Below, piece after piece: positions 12,591 to 21,341 of a DNA stretch of 64,000 nt. The position numbers and the translations under genes are program-made. Every line of letters starts with the position of its first letter. Within the stretch, counting starts at the first letter, position 1. This DNA is from Saccopteryx bilineata (taxonomy: Eukaryota > Chordata > Mammalia > Chiroptera > Emballonuridae), in the NCBI RefSeq assembly GCF_036850765.1, contig NC_089494.1, forward strand, positions 233,324,779 to 233,388,778, written 5' to 3'. A model generated the notes under the pieces. It did not search any database. It worked only from the letters and a program-made list of their open reading frames with translations, and was not told where the DNA came from.

Positions 12591-12949
12591 GGTTTTTTTT
12601 TGTGTGTGTGTGTGTTTTATTTTTTACAGGGACAGAGAGAAAGTCAGAGAGAGGGATAGATAGGGACACACAGACAGGAACAGAGAGAGATGAGAAGCAT
12701 CAATCATCAGTTTTTCATTGTGACACCTTAGTTGTTCATTGATTGCTTTCTCATATGTGCCTTGACTGCGGGCCTTCAGCAGATGGAGTAACCCCTTGCT
12801 CGAGCCAGCGACCTTGGGTCCAAGCCAGTGAGCTTTTTGTTCAAACCAGATGAGTCTGCACTCAAGCTGGCGACCTCAGGGTCTCGAACCTGGGTCTTTC
12901 CGCATCCCAGTCCAACGCTCTATTCACTGTGCCACTGCCTGGTCAGGCC
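12591..12949 (-). mobile_element. tRNA-derived SINE, long bat type
   Basis: Antisense copy of the same family as 10149-10488: plus-strand phrases GAGATGAGAAGCATCAATC, GCCAGCGACCTTGGGTCCAA, CTGGCGACCTCAGGGTCTCG and the head complement at 12930-12949. Target-site duplication TCATTGGTG at 12582-12590 and 12950-12958. The tail includes a (GT)n. Confidence 0.9.
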
Positions 12950-13143
12950 TCATTGGTGTTTTGACAATTCACAAAATAATTAACAGCAGGGCTATTTTAC
13001 TGATGGAATATTTTGTGTTTGGAGTATTATGATTGCTTACTTTAAAAACTGCTACAGAACGGGAAAGTATGTACCCTGCTCTGTGTAATGGATGTTCACT
13101 GAAGACATAATATAAGGTTGTCAGCTGTACTAATTTATGTCAA

Positions 13144-13348
13144 GTGTTCCCAACTTCAGTGCTATTGACATTTTGGGTCTAATCATGCTTTGTTATGGGG
13201 CTTGGCCTGTGTAAGATGTTTAGTACTATTTCTTCCTACACAATAGATACCAGTAGCACACTTATTTTGTCCCCTTTGCCTATTTGTGACAACCAGAAAT
13301 GTCCCCAGATGTTGCCAAGTGCAAAATTGCCCTAGTTGAGAACCACTG
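13144..13348 (-). mobile_element. MER20 DNA transposon
   Basis: Antisense MER20 (hAT-Charlie, non-autonomous): TTCCCAACTTCAGTGCTATT at one end, TAAGATGTTTAGTACTATTT, GTGACAACCAGAAATGTCCC, and GTTGAGAACCACTG at the other. MER20s are known from published work to act as hormone-responsive enhancers in placental mammals; whether this copy does is unknown. Confidence 0.8.
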
Positions 13349-13494
13349 ACTTAAATCACGGTCAAAATTTACCCTGGAAATGGAAGCAGTCAAATGTATG
13401 GTTTTTAGAATAGAGTTGTGGTGGGTTCAGTCTCTTTCTTAGCTCCAAATAAAAACAACAGTGATTACTACCACCCTTGGGGTGAGGGGATGGC

Positions 13495-13640
13495 AAGGAA
13501 TATTTGCTAGATATCAACCAAGGGCCAGGTATCCTAGGCCCTCTATGCTGTTTTCTTCACTCTTCCTAATAGCTTCATGATCCATGAAAGAACATTGTGG
13601 TTCTCATTCTAGCACCATGAGAATGGAGGCTCAGCATAAT
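13495..13640 (-). mobile_element. MIR SINE fragment
   Basis: Diverged antisense MIR: ATATCAACCAAGGGCCAGGT, TCCTAATAGCTTCATGATCC, GAATGGAGGCTCAGCATAAT. Confidence 0.5.
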
Positions 13641-13649
13641 TAAGCTGCT

Positions 13650-13983
13650 GTATTTCTCCATGTATAAGATGCTCCCATGTATAAGACACACCTTAATTTT
13701 GGGGCCCAAATGTTTTAAAAAATTATTACATAGAGTTATGGAGCTCAAGTTTTATTCATCATAAAATTCATACAACTCCTCATCACTGTCAAAACTCCCA
13801 TCCATTAGCTTGTCCTCATCTGTGTCTGATGATGAATCACTGTCTTCAACAGTGAGCACAAAAACAAGTGCAAAAAGCGTGAAATGCATGTAAAAAAAAC
13901 CCCTGCAACCACTGTATAAGACACACTCAGTTTTTAGACCCCAAGTTTTTCAAAAAACTGTGGTCTTATACATAGAGAAATAC
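13650..13983 (-). mobile_element. non-autonomous DNA transposon with terminal inverted repeats and an acidic peptide remnant
   Basis: The ends form an inverted repeat: GTATTTCTCCATGTATAAGA (13650-13669) and, on the other strand, GTATTTCTCTATGTATAAGA (13983-13964), 19 of 20 matching. Subterminal GTATAAGACACAC motifs occur at both sides. On the minus strand 13850-13752 encodes an open 32-residue stretch ending in a stop with 15 Asp/Glu (for example SFDSDEELYEFYDE at the C terminus), like the acidic tail of a transposase. A pogo/Tigger-like origin is my guess; no target duplication could be fixed. Confidence 0.6.
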
Positions 13984-14235
13984 GATAATTTACCAGGGTC
14001 AAACATCTGGAAGGTGGTGGGTGCAGGTGGGAGGAAACTTAGCCAGACCCATCTCCAAACCTTATTTATTTACTTACTTTTGCCTCATTCCACTGTAGCC
14101 TTAAAACATCTTCTTCTCTAAGTTGAACTGTTTCTGTCAATGATAACATGGTTCTAAGCATTCGAGGTTGTATTCTATTTTAATTTTTTATTTTTATATA
14201 TTAATAAAATTATTACTTCTTTAAATGTGATACGG

Positions 14236-14559
14236 GCTTGATTAGGCAATGCTGCAGTGGATAGAGTGTCACACTGGGAAATGGAAGACCCAGGTTCGAG
14301 ACCCCGAGGTCATCAGCTTGAACATGGGTGGGTTCATCTGGTTTGAGCAAAGCTCACCAGCTTGGACTCAAGGTCGCTGGCTTGAGTAAGGGGTTACTCA
14401 GTCTGCTGTAGCCCCCTGGTTAATGCACATATGAGAAAGCAATCAGTGAACAACTGAGGTGCCACAGCAAAGAACTGATGCTTCTCTCTCTCCCTTCCTG
14501 TCTGTTTGTCCCTATCTGTCCCTCTCTCTGAGTCTCTCTGTCTCTGTCCACAACAAAAA
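14236..14559 (+). mobile_element. tRNA-derived SINE, long bat type
   Basis: Head GCTTGATTAGGCAATGCTGC, B box GGTTCGAGACC, repeated GCTCACCAGCTTGG section, ATGCTTCTCTCTCTCCCTTC and a CTCTGTCTCTG tail. Target-site duplication GTGATAYGG at 14227-14235 and 14560-14568 with one mismatch. Confidence 0.85.
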
Positions 14560-14645
14560 GTGATATGGTTTTCTGTTTTAAATGAACACAGTAAGTGTTA
14601 GGGAAGACTCCTTTAAACTACATCAACCCTCCAAGGAGTTCTAAT

Positions 14646-14661
14646 ATAGATTCGAACTTGG
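14646..14661 (+). repeat. target-site duplication, left copy, L1 element A
   Basis: ATAGATTCGAACTTGG, identical to 19455-19470. The first two bases (AT) may be microhomology with the L1 end, so the duplication proper is 14-16 bp. The cleavage context on the top strand (CTAAT/ATAGA) is a poor match to the usual TT/AAAA of the L1 endonuclease. Confidence 0.9.
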
Positions 14662-16743
14662 GGAGTGACGTCACGGAAATGGCGCCGTGAGAAGCGAGTC
14701 CGACAGCTCTCCCCTAAATCACAACAAATTTATCAACTAGAAACAGAAAAATTTATCCTCGGAGCATTCCGGAGTTCCACACAAACTGAAAGCAAAAGGA
14801 CTGTTATCACTTGAATCTGAGAGACGAGGGTGTGGAGGAAGCTACCGCAGCGACGCTTATTCAAGCCGCCAGGGAGTGTGCCTGCGGTGAGTCAGCCCAT
14901 ATACTTGGGAACCGCAAGCCGCCGCGAGCCCCGCGAACCGCCACCGCGAGCGGCCGCCATGAGCCGCCGCGCGCGCGCCCGGTCCGGTTGAGCACCGCTG
15001 ACGTTCCCAGCGGCCCGCACACTGCGAGTGGGGGTCGCCGGCCACCGGAGCCCAGAGCGCCCCATTTGCGCGTGTGCCTTGGGCATTCCACGGGCCCAGG
15101 GCACCCTACTGGCCCGCACACCCAGGGGGCTCCATCATCCTGCGCCTGGTGCGGTCCAGCCGCCAGCGGCAGGGCGAGCGGGAGAGGCTTGGGAGATTCT
15201 CTCCATGGGCGGGGCACCTCACCCAGCCATTCAAGCTAACAATCAAGCGTTGGGGGAGGGGCGCGCGCAGGCAGCCTAAAATTCCTTCAGAAACACAGCT
15301 GCGACCCAATCACTGAAATTAGCTTAACCCATAAAATCTGCGCACCCTCGGTTCTAATTGATAAGATCTCTCTCAGTTCAGCGATCCAAGACAAGAGGCG
15401 TGATATTTTTTAGTGCCTCTCGCTAAAGGGGCGGGGGCAACTTCTGATTGATAGAGCCTCCATATTCAGGGATAAACGCTAACAAGAAGGACTTGGCAGA
15501 TAATAAGGTCTATACTACACTAGTCGTAAGCAGAGACTAGTGCCTCTTCTTCCCTGCAAAAACAGGCTACAAAGTGTGGAAAGCCTGGGTTGAGAGGTCC
15601 AACTAAATGATAGGCGCTGAACAGTCACCTTGACAACAATTGACTCCCACCCCCGCCTGATTACACTGGAGGCCCTGACTCTCAGAGCCTTTCCCAAAGC
15701 CTTGCACTGAGTGGGGACAGAGTGGGGATTTCCCAGCTCTTTGAGCCTCTTACTCCCCAGGCAGAAGCAGTTGCAGCCTTATAGCTGGATCACCAGGCTG
15801 CTAATTCAGAAAGGGGGGACTAGGAGAGAGAATCCAGGAAAGCAAACTCTCTCATCGTTGGACCCTGCAAACGCCAACAAGCCTTTACTTCCAGCAAGAC
15901 TAAAGCCAATTATATGACATTGCCATAGAATCCCATCAACTGCAAATCCCTACCTAAGAGTGACACAGGGGCAGAGCCTGGGGTACAGAGTTACCGACTA
16001 GGAAGAGGGAGAGAAAAGAAAAAGGAAGAAGTTAACCTCTCAAAATCAAGAAAAACCCACAGACTTTACAACTTGATCCACTAATTTTTTGTTGTTGTTG
16101 TTGTTGTTTGTTTCTTCTATCTTTTTGCCTTTATTTCCTCCACCTCGGTCCTTCTATTCTCTGCCCATCTTATGCTTCCCCTTTCTTGAACTACACTACC
16201 CATGAGTGTTGCATTTTATTTTTCTTCTTCATCCTCACCCTCCTTTAAGGTTATACTCCAAAACACTTAACTCTCACTCTCTCCTCTTTTGTTTTTTTTT
16301 TGTCTTGCTTTATTTTGTTTTTTTCTCCTCCTATTTTATTTCTTCCTTCGTTTTTCTCTTTTTCTTATTTTTTCCTTTCTATTCGTTTTTTCTTTTCTCA
16401 TTTTACTTTCCTCCCATATAATCCTCAATCACGAACAAATTAGTTAATTTGGGACTCAAGGCTTTTATTTGGCTTTATTTCTCTTTTTTGCTTTTGTTTT
16501 TACTTTTTTTTTCTCTTGTTTGTTTATTTTTGTGGCATTTTGGGTCCTGCCAACCCAAGGTCTCCATTGTATTTAGTCTTCGCTCCACTTAATACAACAG
16601 ATTTTTACTTATTATTTTTATTTTTTCTTCTTTATTATTCTTTTTTGGTCCTTTTTTCTGATTCCCTCTTATCCCTCTCATTATATCTCTTAGTTGACCA
16701 TCACATACAAGCAAATCATCTTATGCTTGTCTAAGATTTTCTT

Positions 16744-16780
<37 letters not shown>

Positions 16781-17027
16781 ATTTAGTAGGTCCCTACTCC
16801 CTTTTTTTTGCCCCTTGAACTCTTCACCCCAAATCAGGCCCTCCATTATAGGCACGATATTTCCCTGAGGAGGGGAGAGGAGGGAAAGAGAAGAGAGAAA
16901 AAAAGGGGGAAATAATAAATTTTTACTGTTTTTTTTTTTGTGGGGTGTTTTACCCTTTTTTTTTTTTTTTTTTTTCTTTTTACTCTTTATTAATTCTAAT
17001 TAGTGCTATCAATAAGACCACCCTCAG
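14662..17027 (+). promoter_or_regulatory. L1 element A 5'UTR and internal promoter
   Basis: The first ~110 bp are shared with element B and contain a palindromic CRE (TGACGTCA, 14666-14673) and a YY1-like AAATGGCG (14677-14684). A CpG-rich block (about 14820-15270) has no counterpart in element B. From CCCGCCTGATTA (15652) onward the two elements align again through AGCTCTTTGAGCCTCTTAC. A very T-rich leader (16080-17010, with (TTG)n at 16088-16108 and T runs at 16746-16778 and 16955-16976) precedes ORF1. No monomer repeats are visible here. Confidence 0.8.
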
Positions 17028-18005
17028 ATGCCGATAAGAAAGAGGAAATCGAATATTATGGATACAAAAGAAAGAGAGGTAACACAAATAGATGTGGAAA
17101 AATCTATGGAGAAAAGACTTAACATATTGGAAGCCTTGGAGCTAAATGACAGAGAATTTAAACTAGAAATCTTAAAAATACTCAGAGATATACAAGAAAA
17201 CACAGAAAGGCAATATAGGGAGATCAGAAAACAACTCAATGAACACAAAGAATATATTACCAAGGAAATTGAAACTATAAAAACAAATCAAACAGAAATG
17301 AAAAACTCAATTCACGAGCTGAAAAATGAGGTAACAAGCTTAGCTAACAGAACAGCCCAGATTGAAGATAGGATTAGTGAAATAGAAGACAAACAACTTG
17401 AGGCACAACAGAGAGAAGAAGAAAGAGACTCAAAAATAATAAAAAATGAGAAAGCCCTACAGGAATTGTCTGACTCCATCAGAAAGAATAACATAAGAAT
17501 AATAGGTATATCAGAGGGAGAAGAGAAAGAAAATGGAATGGAGAATATACTCAAACAAATAATAGACGAGAACTTCCCAAGCCTGTGCAAGGAACTAAAG
17601 CCTCAAATTCAAGAAGCAAACAGAACACCAAGTTTTCTTAACCCCAACAAACCCACTCCAAGGCACATCATAATAAAGATGACACAAACCAATGACAAAG
17701 AAAAAATTCTCAAGGCAGCCAGGGAAAAGAAGAGTACAACATATAAAGGAAGGCCTATTAGATTATCATCAGATTTCTCAGCAGAAACTCTACAAGCTAG
17801 AAGAGAGTGGACCCCAATATTTAAAGCCCTGAAAGAGAGGAACTTTCAGCCAAGAATACTATACCCATCAAAGCTATCCTTCAAGTATGAAGGAGATATA
17901 AAAACATTCACAAATACAGAAAAGATGAGAGAATTTATCAACAGAAAGCCCCCACTCCAGGAAATACTAAGGGAGGTTTTCCAACCAGATTCAAAGAACA
18001 AATGA
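17028..18005 (+). CDS. ORF1: L1 ORF1 protein (RNA-binding chaperone)
   Basis: A complete 325-residue ORF1p, the trimeric RNA-binding nucleic-acid chaperone that coats L1 RNA in the ribonucleoprotein particle. The start MPIRKRKSNIMDTKE is shared with element B. Residues ~35-150 are heptad-like and rich in E/K/L (coiled coil). Next come the RRM-like region (KNNIRIIGISEGEEKENG, about 153-240) and the C-terminal domain with PRHIIIKMTQ, KGRPIRLSSDFSAETLQARR and LYPSKLSFKYEGD. Length is close to the ~338 residues of human ORF1p. No frameshift or stop, so this copy could in principle make ORF1p in the host, although the truncated element lacks a reverse transcriptase. The start codon is preceded by CACCCTCAG; both ATG1 and ATG11 are kept in both elements. 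Confidence 0.9.
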   Translation: MPIRKRKSNIMDTKEREVTQIDVEKSMEKRLNILEALELNDREFKLEILKILRDIQENTERQYREIRKQLNEHKEYITKEIETIKTNQTEMKNSIHELKNEVTSLANRTAQIEDRISEIEDKQLEAQQREEERDSKIIKNEKALQELSDSIRKNNIRIIGISEGEEKENGMENILKQIIDENFPSLCKELKPQIQEANRTPSFLNPNKPTPRHIIIKMTQTNDKEKILKAAREKKSTTYKGRPIRLSSDFSAETLQARREWTPIFKALKERNFQPRILYPSKLSFKYEGDIKTFTNTEKMREFINRKPPLQEILREVFQPDSKNK

Positions 18006-18114
18006 AAACAACACCACAAGTAACAGCTCCACCAAGAACACAATAAAACCAAACTTAAACTGTGACAACAAAGGAAAAAAAGGGGGAGAGGATGGAGATT
18101 AACAGTAGCAAAGG

Positions 18115-18357
18115 ATGATGAAGTGCAGAAATACTTATAAGATAGGGTACTACAATGAATATGGTAGGTACTCTTTTCATTACTTAATGGTAACCACCCT
18201 TAAAAAAACCACCACAAAAACACTTGACTTAAAAAAGGTAGCAACAGAGGAAAGAAGTATGGAACACAAACAAACAAAAACAAATGATAGAAAAACAAAA
18301 GAGAAGAATCAAACTAGATACAAAACTAACAGAAAGCAATTTATAAAATGGCAGTAG
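18115..18357 (+). CDS. small inter-ORF reading frame in L1 element A
   Basis: An 80-codon frame in the 342 bp spacer between ORF1 and ORF2. The product is basic and Lys/Thr-rich, ending [20 protein letters not shown]. Its stop overlaps the ORF2 start: in ATGGCAGTAG the ATG begins ORF2 and the TAG ends this frame. A colinear 79-codon frame sits at the same place in element B, about 52 of 79 residues identical by my count, without internal indels. No domain is recognised. It could be a real third ORF, a device to deliver ribosomes to ORF2 by termination-reinitiation, or chance; the amino-acid divergence looks close to neutral. Confidence 0.45.
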   Translation: MMKCRNTYKIGYYNEYGRYSFHYLMVTTLKKTTTKTLDLKKVATEERSMEHKQTKTNDRKTKEKNQTRYKTNRKQFIKWQ

Positions 18358-19456
18358 GGAACCCACAAGTGTCAATAATTACACTAAATGTAAATGGATT
18401 AAACTTACCAATAAAAAGACACAGAGTAGCAGAATGGATTAAAAAAGAAAATCCAACTATATGCTGCCTACAAGAAACACATCTAAGCAACAAGGATAAA
18501 AACAAATTCAAAGTGAAAGGCTGGAAAACAATACTCCAAGCAAACAACACCCAAAAAAAAGCAGGTGTAGCAATACTCATATCTAATAATGCTGACTACA
18601 AGACAGAAAAAGTACTCAGAGACAAAAATGGTCATTTCATAATGATGAAGGGGAAGTTGAATCAAGAAGACATAACAATCCTTAATATATATGCACCAAA
18701 CCAAGGAGCACCAAAATATATAAGACAGCTACTTATTGACCTTAAAACAAAAACTAACAAAAATACAATCATACTTGGAGACCTCAATACACCGCTGACG
18801 GCTCTAGATCGGTCATCCAAACAGAGAATCAATAAAGATATATTGGCCTTAAACGAAATACTAGAACACCTGGATATGATAGACATCTACAGGACACTTC
18901 ATCCCAAAGCGACAGAGTATACATTTTTCTCTAGTGTACATGGAACATTCTCAAGAATTGACCATATGTTGGGCCACAAAGACAATATCAGCAAATTTAG
19001 AAAAATTGAAATTGTACCAAGCATATTTTCTGATCATAAAGCCTTGAAACTAGAATTCAACTGCAAAAAAGAGGGGGAAAAACCCACAAAAATGTGGAAA
19101 CTAAACAACATACTTCTAAAAAATGAATGGGTCAAAGAAGAAATAAGTGCAGAAATCAAAAGATATATACAGACTAATGAAAATGAAAATACGACATATC
19201 AGAATCTCTGGGATGCAGCAAAAGCAGTAATAAGAGGAAAGTTCATATCACTTCAGGCCTATATGAACAAACAAGAGAGAGCCGAAGTAAACCACTTAAC
19301 TTCACACCTTAAGGAACTAGAAAAAGAAGAACAAAGACAACCCAAAACCAGCCGAAGAAAGGAGATAATAAAAATCAGAGCAGAAATAAATGAAATAGAG
19401 AACAGAAAAACTATAGAAAAAATCAATAAAACAAGGAGCTGGTTCTTTGAAAAGAT
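18348..19456 (+). pseudogene. ORF2: L1 ORF2, 5' part only (endonuclease domain), 3'-truncated
   Basis: About 369 codons of ORF2p are open. The apurinic-like endonuclease domain (residues ~1-239) is complete with the expected catalytic residues by alignment to element B: N14, E43 in QETHL, Y115 in NIYAPN, D145/N147 in GDLNT, D205 in SRIDHML, and D229-H230 in FSDHK. The cut falls just after RSWFFEK, at the start of the cryptic/Z region, so reverse transcriptase and C-terminal zinc knuckle are absent. The frame runs on into flanking DNA and stops at 19518-19520, adding ~21 non-L1 residues. A transcript could encode an endonuclease-only protein. Confidence 0.9.
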
Positions 19457-19470
19457 AGATTCGAACTTGG
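19455..19470 (+). repeat. target-site duplication, right copy, L1 element A
   Basis: ATAGATTCGAACTTGG, identical to 14646-14661, directly abutting the truncated ORF2 with no A tail between. Confidence 0.9.
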
Positions 19471-20851
19471 CTGTGGGATTGGTTTTATCTTCTCCCCCCA
19501 TTCCTGTATTCCCAAATTGAAAATCACACTAATACAGGTATCTCAGAGGTCTTCACACTAATAACTGATAATAGAGAAAAATAATCTTATATTACAACAC
19601 CTTAATTTCTAAATTATCTTCTTTATAATAACAAAGTTTGATAGGTTTAATTTAGTACTTGTTACTGTTCCTTTGGAGAGGGGAGTCTGATCAGGAACCA
19701 AATGACTGATAAGTAGGTAGAAAAACTAAGGAAAGGTAAAATTCTGAGTTACAGATGTGAAGGTCAAGTTTGAGATTTCTATTTCATCTCTAAAGGATGC
19801 AGTATATTACATTAAATATAGACATTTAGAAAGATATTGCTAAGTAGCAAAAATACGAGTGAATGGCATATATTTTAGGAACAATTAATTAATGCCCATG
19901 CTCAGATAGTATAATTGCCATTAAGCACAGAATAATTTAAGTAAAGAAAAAAAAAGGAGATCCATAGTTAAAATCAGAAACTATAAGCATTGTTATGAAC
20001 AGGCCATTGTGACTTTTTTTTTCTATATTATAAGAATTCTGGGCTTTCTCCCAATAGCTGCTATATCAAACATTGAAACATCTAAAACAGATGTTGCATA
20101 ATTCCAAGGATTGTATCTATCTCAAGAAGTAGGTAAGGAGTATGGAATTATCCAGTACTGCTGTCATGCATATGTTGTGATTGAACATTTATGAATCTAT
20201 TTGAATAGGTGTTCTCGAAGCCTAGTCTTCGGAAATTCATTTCATTCCTTGGGAAATAAATATATATACTATATATATGTCACACTCAGTAAATATCATA
20301 ATACCAGAGAGTATGAAGAAACATCTTGCTATCAGGAAAACACACTTATGCTATCTCAGTTTTCTGAATTAAATAAACCATAATAAAATGGTTTAAAAAA
20401 AAAAGAATTTGAAAAACATTCACAAAGAGATTTCAGAAGTCTCTTGCTTTCTTGTGGAAAATTAATTACCTTTTTCTAAAAATCAGCTTAATATTTATCT
20501 CTGGATGAGGGACTTTCTAGGGACTGAAGTCCACTAACCCTACTCAATTTTAAACTAATTAATTGTAATTGTTTTAGAACTATCCTTTTTCTGACTGTTC
20601 TAATTAACTTCCTGACAGTCTTATAATCCTTCCCTACCCCACTTTAATACTATCTGAAATTATCTGCTAGGAATTATTATTTTATTTCATGAGTGCGACT
20701 TTGTCAGGGTTTTCCTGATCTTTTCTTTGAATGCCTGACTTGATGCCTGAACAAGGATAAGAACTCATCTATTTTTACAGCTTCCAGGGGCTTGACGCTT
20801 TCCTGCCAGCAAGCAGGGTCTCCTCTGCAGCAACTGACCTAACATCTAGCC
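19471..20851. other. unassigned single-copy sequence
   Basis: AT-rich sequence flanking L1 element A on its right. No gene or named repeat seen; a short (TA)n-like stretch lies at 20259-20277. Confidence 0.4.
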
Positions 20852-21044
20852 TAGGGCTGACAAACCCTGACCTGTTAGGGAGTCTTTGTAAATAAACATC
20901 TCCTGGGACACATCCATGCTTGTACATTTGCCTATTAGCTATCTCCATTTTTAACATAACTGAGTAGTTGTGACCCACTCTGTATGGACTCCAAAGCTAA
21001 AAGTATTTACTGCCTGACCCGACAAAGAAAAAGTTTGCTGAGCC
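20852..21044 (+). mobile_element. hAT-type non-autonomous DNA transposon fragment
   Basis: Matches the ancient mammalian repeat beginning ..GGCTGACAAACCCTGACCTG, with TTTGTAAATAAACATCTCCT, GACACATCCATGCTTGTACA, TGAGTAGTTGTGACC and a final AAAAAGTTTGCTGAGCC. I assign it to the hAT/MER1 type; the exact family name is not certain. Confidence 0.65.
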
Positions 21045-21090
21045 TTCATCTCTTCTTACCAGTATCTGGATGTATTCTGGTCAATTAAAA

Positions 21091-21341
21091 TTGGTGGAGC
21101 ACTCATGAATGAGATGAGTGCCTTTTAAAGGGCCCCAGAGGACTTCACCTTTTCTGCCATGTGAGGGTACAGTTGAAAAAAGGACTGTGTGCGAACCAAG
21201 AAACAAGATCTCACTGGACACTGATCTGCCGGCACTTTGATCGTGGACTTCTCAGCCTCCAGAACAGGGCGGGATAAATGTCTGTTGTTTATATGCCACC
21301 TAGTCTATGGTGTCCTGTTATAGCAGCACAAATGAACTCAA
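21091..21341 (+). mobile_element. MLT1-type MaLR LTR, 3' part
   Basis: Sense MLT1: TTCTGCCATGTGAGGGTACA, CTGATCTGCCGGCACTTTGA, TGGACTTCTCAGCCTCCAGA, GATAAATGTCTGTTGTTTAT, CACCTAGTCTATGGTGTCCT, TTATAGCAGCACAAATGAAC. Confidence 0.85.

Larger units (their letters stand above)
14662..19456 (+). mobile_element. L1: L1 retrotransposon element A, complete 5' end, 3'-truncated
   Basis: A LINE-1 with a 2.37 kb 5'UTR, intact ORF1, an inter-ORF spacer with an extra small frame, and the first ~369 codons of ORF2. It stops after the GGTTCTTTGAAAAGAT of ORF2; element B continues with the L1 sequence (codes NKIDKPLA), whereas here the target-site copy follows at once. There is no reverse transcriptase, 3'UTR or poly(A). 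L1 copies usually lose the 5' end, so a 3'-truncated copy with perfect flanking duplications is exceptional. Intact frames and identical duplications imply a young insertion. Confidence 0.92.

Noticed and set aside
14227..14568. Possible CRISPR-like or satellite arrays from repeated CTCTCT/AAAT motifs at several SINE tails
   Set aside because: These are SINE tails and microsatellites in a mammalian genome; no direct repeat plus spacer structure exists.
14811..15316. CpG-rich block with 118-142 codon frames that looked like a gene promoter and first exon
   Set aside because: It lies inside the 5'UTR of L1 element A between its conserved start and ORF1; the frames are on both strands and lack motifs.
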